Source: Proteiniphilum sp.
Lineage (GTDB): Bacteria > Bacteroidota > Bacteroidia > Bacteroidales > Dysgonomonadaceae
DNA: 47,205 nt
NCBI GenBank assembly: GCA_016839025.1
Contig: JADLKK010000009.1
Location: 1-47,205, forward strand
Direction of reading: 5' to 3'
In this document: positions 43,064-47,205 of the stretch, one piece after another
How positions within the stretch are numbered: the stretch's first letter is position 1
Layout of the letters: each line of letters opens with the position of its first letter
The notes under the pieces: generated by a model
Seen by the model: only the letters and a program-made list of their open reading frames with translations
Databases searched by the model: none
What the model was told of the DNA's origin: nothing
Translations under genes and position numbers: made by a program

Positions 43064-43312
43064 CTAGCCCTTTTTCTTGAATAGGGAGATGATCCATAGC
43101 AACAACACGGCACCTATCAATGCGGTCACAAAGCTGGGAACCACACCGCTTCCGGCGCTGATGCCCAGAATTCCGAAAACCCAGCCACCGATGACAGAAC
43201 CCGCGATGCCCACCAGTATGTTCACCAGAAGCCCAAAGCCACCGCCTCTCATCAGTTTACCTGCAAGCCATCCGGCAATTGCTCCAATTACAATCCATCC
43301 TAACCAACTCAT
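43064..43312 (-). CDS. GlsB/YeaQ/YmgE family membrane protein
   Basis: 82 residues from the ATG at 43312 (MSWLGWIVIG); a GTG at 43318 is possible but less likely. Three hydrophobic segments with Gly-rich motifs: IVIGAIAGWLAGKLMRGGGFG, VNILVGIAGSVIGGWVFGILG, and FVTALIGAVLLLWIISLFKKKG. Typical of the transglycosylase-associated / stress-induced membrane proteins, whose function is unsettled. Followed by a good terminator. Confidence 0.88.
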   Translation of the reverse strand: MSWLGWIVIGAIAGWLAGKLMRGGGFGLLVNILVGIAGSVIGGWVFGILGISAGSGVVPSFVTALIGAVLLLWIISLFKKKG

Positions 43313-43426
43313 AAGCACTTGTTTTAAATTTGAATAATCGTTCGGACCTGATAAAACGCCAGACCACCTTCAATAAACAGCAGGCAGCCATAAATTGTTT
43401 AAAATTAACAAAACAAATGCTGCTGA

Positions 43427-44569
43427 TCAGCTCATGCGGCTCTTGTAATCCTCATACCCGTAACGGCGGTAGAGTTCGAAACGACCGTCCAGCGTCCACA
43501 GCCCAATGGAGGGGTGCGTCACACCGTTGAAGAGGGTGGTTTTCACGATGGTGTAGTGGATCATATCTTCAAAGATGATCCGATCACCTACCTGCAGGGG
43601 CTTGTCGAACGACCAGTCACCCATGAAATCACCACTCAGACAGCTGTTACCACCCATGCGGTAGGTGGGCTTTCCCGCCACCGGTTCTTGATAAGCACCT
43701 CTGATGCGGGGTTTGTAGGGCATCTCCAGGCAGTCGGGCATATGGCAGGCAAAGGAGACGTTGAGCATAGCGGTCTGCACCCCCTGGTTCTCAACAATAT
43801 CGGCAACCGTAGCTACCAGTACGCCGGTCTCCCAGGCAAAAGCACTTCCCGGCTCCAGGATGATCTTCAGATGGGGGTATCGCTTTTTCAGGCCATTGAG
43901 CAAAGCGATCAGATGATCCGTATCATAATCCTTGTGCGTCATCAGATGCCCTCCCCCCAGGTTGAGCCATTCAATCTGGGGAAAGAGGTGGCCAAACTTC
44001 TCCTCCACAACCTCCAGCGTTCGTTCCAGGTCGTAGGAGTTGTTTTCGCATAGGTTGTGCAGATGAAGGCCACTGATCCCTTTCGGCAACTGCTCTCCTA
44101 TCCTTTCGGCAGTGACTCCCAGGCGCGAGCCGGGTGCACTGGGGTTATACAGATCGGTCTCTACCACCGAGAAGCCGGGGTTGATGCGCAACCCGCAGTG
44201 GATATCCCTGCCGGAAGCTTTCACCTGTGGATAGAGTCGTTCGAATTGCGAAAGGGAGTTGAAGGTGATATGACTGCTATATCGCAGAAAGGCGGGGAAT
44301 TCCTCATCGATGTAAGCGGGGGCATAGCTATGCGCCGGGCTGCCCATCTCCTCAAAGGCGAGTCGTGCCTCTGCCACCGAGCTGGCGGTAGAGTGACCGA
44401 TATACTCCCGGATAATGGGGAATGACTTCCAGAGGGCGAACGCCTTGAATGCAAGAATGATGGTCACACCTGCGCGATCCTCTACGGAACGGATCCGTGC
44501 GAGGTTACGCCGAAGCAGCTGCTCTTCCATCACGTAACAGGGAGAGGGTATCTGGGTAAGATCGATCAT
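43427..44569 (-). CDS. nspC: Carboxynorspermidine decarboxylase
   Basis: PLP enzyme decarboxylating carboxyspermidine/carboxynorspermidine in the alternative polyamine pathway. 380 residues, alanine-racemase-type fold III. PLP lysine K42 in LAFKAFALWK, LHNLCENNSYDL, WLNLGGGHLMT, EPGSAFAWETG and the C-terminal GNSCLSGDFMG (catalytic Cys loop from the second subunit). Nine bases after the nitroreductase, so in one operon. The carboxynorspermidine dehydrogenase partner is not in the window. Confidence 0.9.
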   Translation of the reverse strand: MIDLTQIPSPCYVMEEQLLRRNLARIRSVEDRAGVTIILAFKAFALWKSFPIIREYIGHSTASSVAEARLAFEEMGSPAHSYAPAYIDEEFPAFLRYSSHITFNSLSQFERLYPQVKASGRDIHCGLRINPGFSVVETDLYNPSAPGSRLGVTAERIGEQLPKGISGLHLHNLCENNSYDLERTLEVVEEKFGHLFPQIEWLNLGGGHLMTHKDYDTDHLIALLNGLKKRYPHLKIILEPGSAFAWETGVLVATVADIVENQGVQTAMLNVSFACHMPDCLEMPYKPRIRGAYQEPVAGKPTYRMGGNSCLSGDFMGDWSFDKPLQVGDRIIFEDMIHYTIVKTTLFNGVTHPSIGLWTLDGRFELYRRYGYEDYKSRMS

Positions 44570-44578
44570 GCTGTTTGC

Positions 44579-45124
44579 CTATTCTTCTTTTTTGGTTCGG
44601 AATGATCCAATGTGTACTTTTTCCCATAGCAACTGCGCTAGATCGGTAGCCGAACGCTCCCTCTCCTTATGGCCGATAGCGATCACGCAGAGCACCTCCA
44701 GCGGCATCGGTACACCGAGCAGCTGGTTGATGTAATCGCCAGCCGACACCTTATCGGAGTAGGAGCGGTTACGCACCTGCACCCAGCAACTGCCCAGTTC
44801 CAGCGATTCGGCTTGTAACTGCATGTTGATGGCAGCAATGGAGGCATCCTCTACCCAAGCATCACTCTCAAAAGGGTTGCCCAACACCACCACGGCAAGC
44901 GCCGCACCGGCAATCAAAGCGCCGCTGTTGGGCTTGCAGCGCGAAAGCTTTTCGAGAACCTCCCCATCCTCCACTACGATAAACTCCCAGGAGTGGCGGT
45001 TCTTGGAGGTAGGTGAGAGGAGTGCCGCCTCCAGAATGGTACGGCTCTGGTCGGGCGTGAGGAGTTCACCGGTGAATCGGCGAATGCTGCGGCGACGCAG
45101 TAACAGTTGCTGAAATAAATCCAT
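44579..45124 (-). CDS. Nitroreductase family protein
   Basis: 181 residues from the ATG at 45124 (MDLFQQLLLRRRSIRRF); earlier in-frame codons overlap the promoter region. FMN-binding RRRSIRRFTGELL at the N-terminus, PTSKNRHSWEFIVVED, and GSCWVQVRNR with the later IAIGHKERER are characteristic. NAD(P)H-dependent reduction of quinones, nitro or enoate compounds is the family role; substrate unknown. Operonic with nspC; divergent from the hemerythrin gene. Confidence 0.88.
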   Translation of the reverse strand: MDLFQQLLLRRRSIRRFTGELLTPDQSRTILEAALLSPTSKNRHSWEFIVVEDGEVLEKLSRCKPNSGALIAGAALAVVVLGNPFESDAWVEDASIAAINMQLQAESLELGSCWVQVRNRSYSDKVSAGDYINQLLGVPMPLEVLCVIAIGHKERERSATDLAQLLWEKVHIGSFRTKKEE

Positions 45125-45145
45125 AGTAACACACTTTTGCGGGTG

Positions 45146-45153
45146 CAATGATA
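45146..45153 (-). promoter_or_regulatory. Possible -7 box of nitroreductase-nspC promoter
   Basis: TATCATTG on the minus strand (one mismatch to TAnnTTTG), 22 nt before the ATG at 45124. Confidence 0.3.
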
Positions 45154-45250
45154 CGAAAAAAGGGTGAGATAACCATCATCCCCGCAGAAAACAGACAACA
45201 ACCGGGAGGGGTATCTATATAGAATTGTTCTAAATTAGAAGATTTTTCAT

Positions 45251-45258
45251 TATCTTTG
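45251..45258 (+). promoter_or_regulatory. -7 box of hemerythrin-LuxR operon promoter
   Basis: TATCTTTG, a perfect match, 22 nt before the ATG at 45280. A TTG at 45225-45227 is at a 23-nt spacing. GGGGTATC (a TACCCC-type element on the other strand) is 37 nt further upstream. Confidence 0.58.
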
Positions 45259-45279
45259 CAGCCAAACGAACAACCCATT

Positions 45280-45993
45280 ATGTTTCATACTCCGAAGACA
45301 AAGGTGAGACCCTCCATGAAAATGGCAGATCTGATTGATGCCAACCCGAACTTGCTGTTGATGCTGCAACATTTCAACATCGATTTTCGGGTAAGCGACA
45401 TGACGGTGTGGCAGCTTTGCAGCCGGTACGGGATCAGTGAGAACCTTCTTGTCAGCATCGCCAACCTCTACAACGGCTTCGACACAAAAGGACACCAACC
45501 CTTCACACGGAAAGATCTGCTGCAGGTGATCAGCTTCCTCAAGAACAGTCACGATTACTACCGGAACGACAAGTACCCACAGATCAGCAACTATATCCGT
45601 GAGCTGCAGGAGAATCACCCCGACAGGGAGATGAAGCTGCTGGAGAAGTTCTTCAACGAGTACTTCGCCGAGGTACTGGAGCATCTCGATTATGAAGACA
45701 GCATCGCCTTTCCCTATTTCATCACGCTACTGGATGAGGGTAAGGCTGTTGAACAGGGTGAACGCTACTCATCGAAGGAGTATGGAGAACACCATACCGA
45801 TATCGAGCTGAAACTACAGGATTTGAAAAACCTGTTGCTGAAATACGTGAACATCGAGGGAGACCTGGATCTGCGGCGCAAGCTCCTCTTTGCGCTCTAT
45901 GAGCTGGAGTTTGACCTTTACCTCCACTCACTGATCGAAGAAAACATACTGATTCCCTCAGGTGTACGGATTGAGAAAGAGCAAAATGTATAA
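45280..45993 (+). CDS. Hemerythrin-domain protein with degenerate ScdA_N-like N-domain
   Basis: 237 residues from the ATG at 45280 (MFHTPKTKVRPSM); the frame is open further upstream but that part is the promoter. Residues 14-65 resemble the ScdA/YtfE N-domain, with Arg37-Val38 where the family has Cys-Cys. Residues 85-228 form a hemerythrin-like bundle: H91, H135 with E139 (HLDYED), H171/H172, and H216 with E220 (LHSLIEENILIP), a plausible diiron site. Such proteins sense or handle O2/NO or repair Fe-S centres. It overlaps the LuxR-type gene by 8 bases, so the two probably act together. Confidence 0.82.
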   Translation: MFHTPKTKVRPSMKMADLIDANPNLLLMLQHFNIDFRVSDMTVWQLCSRYGISENLLVSIANLYNGFDTKGHQPFTRKDLLQVISFLKNSHDYYRNDKYPQISNYIRELQENHPDREMKLLEKFFNEYFAEVLEHLDYEDSIAFPYFITLLDEGKAVEQGERYSSKEYGEHHTDIELKLQDLKNLLLKYVNIEGDLDLRRKLLFALYELEFDLYLHSLIEENILIPSGVRIEKEQNV

Positions 45994-46588
45994 ACCTCCA
46001 CTGCATATCGCCATCATGGAACCCTCGAAGATTATCTTCGAAGGCCTGCAGACCATCATCTGCCACTCACCTCTCGATTGCCGCGTGAGCCGCGTGGAGC
46101 GACTGGAGGAGCTGACGGAGATGATGGGGCATAGCCCCGTAGCCATCCTGATTGCCAACCCGATGCAGTTTGTCAATCTGGAGAAGGAGGTAAGGAAGCT
46201 GCGCAAGGTCTACCCTACCCTGTCCATTGCAGGAATCGATTTCGGCATCATCCACCGCCAGTCCATGCTAACGGATATCTCCTTCACCCTCTACGACACC
46301 CCCGAGCACATTGTCCACTCCCTGATGAAGCTCCAGGAGAAAAGCCAGCAGTCGGAACAGGAGAAGGTGGAGGAAGAAAACCTCTCACCACGTGAGATCG
46401 AAGTGCTCACCTGCCTGGTAAACGGCATGCTCAACAAAGAGATTGCCGACCTGCTCAATATCAGCGTACATACGGTGGTGCGACACCGTAAGAACATCAC
46501 CCTCAAAACCGGGATTCGCAGCCAGTCGGGTCTTACCATCTATGCCATCTCCAAAAAAATCGTATCCATAGAGGATATTGAGATCTGA
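45986..46588 (+). CDS. LuxR-family regulator with pseudo-receiver domain
   Basis: 200 residues from the ATG at 45986 (MYKPPLHIAIMEPSK), overlapping the hemerythrin gene by 8 bases. C-terminal LuxR/NarL helix-turn-helix at about 133-195 (LSPREIEVLTCLVNGMLNKE, NISVHTVVRHRKNI). The N-terminal domain (5-115) has receiver-like order (IAIMEPSKIIFEGLQTII) but no Asp at the phospho-acceptor strand (VAILIANPM, 52-60) and only one residue of the acidic pocket (E12). Activity is thus likely set by the partner protein rather than phosphorylation. Targets unknown; the TonB-dependent receptor 195 bases downstream is a candidate. Confidence 0.85.
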   Translation: MYKPPLHIAIMEPSKIIFEGLQTIICHSPLDCRVSRVERLEELTEMMGHSPVAILIANPMQFVNLEKEVRKLRKVYPTLSIAGIDFGIIHRQSMLTDISFTLYDTPEHIVHSLMKLQEKSQQSEQEKVEEENLSPREIEVLTCLVNGMLNKEIADLLNISVHTVVRHRKNITLKTGIRSQSGLTIYAISKKIVSIEDIEI

Positions 46589-46723
46589 CGATCCTTCTCC
46601 TGGCCTCATGCATTTGTAGAAGAAATACCCCCTCATTTCTATTTTCCCGGTTGTCTTTTCTTCAGAGCGAAAGGATCCCTCAAAATAGCCACTTCTTCCT
46701 TCCGAAATACCCACTATGAGGCA

Positions 46724-46754
46724 TTGTCAGGCACTGTTTCAAATTGTAGTTTTG
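46724..46754 (+). promoter_or_regulatory. Promoter of TonB-dependent receptor gene
   Basis: TTG at 46724-46726, a 20-nt spacer and TAGTTTTG at 46747-46754, 29 nt before the ATG at 46784. Two GAAATACCC elements (46622-46630, 46704-46712) lie just upstream. Confidence 0.6.
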
Positions 46755-46783
46755 CATCGTAAAAAAACGATTTCAGACTAACA

Positions 46784-47205
46784 ATGAAACGAACTACAAT
46801 GAAGCAGACTCTATTCTTACTGATGGCGATCCTCTTTCGGATCCCCCTTTTCGCGCAGGCAGACGCGAGCGACGCCATGCTGTTTGGCGATGTGAGGGTG
46901 AAGGGTACAAACGAGCACATCCCCTATGCTTCCATCTATGTGAAGGGAAGTAGCATTGGGACAGCCGCCGACGAGACTGGACATTTCAAGCTGGCACACC
47001 TGCCGGAAGGAAAACAGACCATTGTGGCTCAGTTTGTAGGTTACAAGCCACAGGAGTTGGAAGTGACGATGGAGAGAGGAAAAGGCAAAACTCTCTATTT
47101 TGAGCTGGAAGAGGATCTTTTCAACCTGAAACAGGTGGTAGTGACCGGTACCCGTACGCAGCATTATGTGAAGAGCGTGCCGGTGCGCACCGAGGTGGTC
47201 ACCTC
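46784..47205 (+). CDS. TonB-dependent receptor, N-terminal part (runs off the window)
   Basis: Partial: 140 codons are present and the frame is open at the right edge. Start at the ATG at 46784 (MKRTTMKQTLF), with 46799 as an alternative. Signal peptide about 1-25 (FLLMAILFRIPLFAQA), then a carboxypeptidase-regulatory-like beta-sandwich (about 33-112: GDVRVKGTNEHIPYASIYVK, SIGTAADETGHFKLAHLPEG) and the beginning of a TonB box / plug (LKQVVVTGTRTQHYVKSVPV). Outer-membrane importer, substrate unknown. Energised by systems such as the Exb/TonB genes at 17346-19377. Confidence 0.85.
   Translation, partial: MKRTTMKQTLFLLMAILFRIPLFAQADASDAMLFGDVRVKGTNEHIPYASIYVKGSSIGTAADETGHFKLAHLPEGKQTIVAQFVGYKPQELEVTMERGKGKTLYFELEEDLFNLKQVVVTGTRTQHYVKSVPVRTEVVT

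Noticed and set aside
46621-46640. Terminator hairpin after the LuxR gene (AGAAAT / ATTTCT)
   Set aside because: Only a 6-bp A/T-rich stem with an 8-base loop and no firm T run; too weak to call.

Overview
The window reads as a dense, gene-rich piece of a Bacteroidota chromosome, most likely order Bacteroidales (a Dysgonomonadaceae- or Porphyromonadaceae-like anaerobe; the family is an inference). Reasons: many start codons are preceded by the Bacteroidota -7 box TAnnTTTG, several with a TTG/TTTG element 19-21 nt upstream; the families are typical of the phylum (GldH, DUF4290, DUF4348, DUF4922, RicT-type PSP1 protein, fused gamma-alpha KorA, TonB-dependent receptor with a carboxypeptidase-regulatory-like N-domain); and the metabolism is anaerobic (two ferredoxin-dependent 2-oxoacid oxidoreductases, Na+-pumping methylmalonyl-CoA decarboxylase). 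I see no tRNA, rRNA, CRISPR array, insertion sequence or prophage, and no gene-free stretch above 300 bases.

Layout. 150-3051: korAB (2-oxoglutarate:ferredoxin oxidoreductase). 3084-6092: divergent proline dehydrogenase and L-glutamate-gamma-semialdehyde dehydrogenase (proline to glutamate). 6245-8921: cmk, ispH, pfkA. 9030-14997: methylmalonyl-CoA epimerase and a biotin-dependent Na+-translocating decarboxylase operon with two beta subunits and two gamma-like subunits. 15020-17205: nadK and a small ACT-like protein facing pdxJ. 17346-19939: ExbB/TolQ, ExbD, TonB-like protein, DJ-1/PfpI protein. 20172-22165: rpsA (ribosomal protein S1), split by a frame disruption. 22273-25159 (minus): four-subunit 2-oxoacid:ferredoxin oxidoreductase (Vor type) with a 53-residue membrane protein inside the operon. 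25247-35771 (minus): DUF2520 protein, gldH, ricT-like PSP1, holB, metF, rseP, dxr, an FecE-like ABC ATPase, rimM, DUF4290, and a glucosaminidase-LysM protein. 35776-42329: cdd, DUF4348 lipoprotein (minus), DUF4922/HIT-like protein, serB, a Usp-like protein, a TPR protein. 42348-45124 (minus): nadD, a GlsB-type membrane protein, nspC, nitroreductase. 45280-47205: hemerythrin protein, LuxR-type regulator with a pseudo-receiver, and the start of a TonB-dependent receptor that runs off the window.

How it fits together: amino acids and 2-oxoacids are oxidised to acyl-CoA with reduced ferredoxin; succinate-propionate fermentation is supported by the epimerase and Na+-pumping decarboxylase; the Exb/TonB genes energise outer-membrane receptors such as the one at the right edge; envelope, isoprenoid and cofactor housekeeping genes fill the rest.

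Most notable: (1) rpsA carries what looks like a 16-nt frameshifting deletion inside S1 domain 2. (2) Several intergenic spacers are built of degenerate short words with strict 8-nt or 7-nt periodicity, mostly just before the downstream start codon. (3) A hemerythrin/LuxR pair in which the Cys-Cys of the ScdA_N-like domain and the receiver phospho-acceptor Asp are both missing. (4) The decarboxylase operon has duplicated and divergent membrane subunits plus a lamin-tail/OadG fusion. (5) cdd and the LysM gene are divergent with each promoter inside the other's coding sequence.
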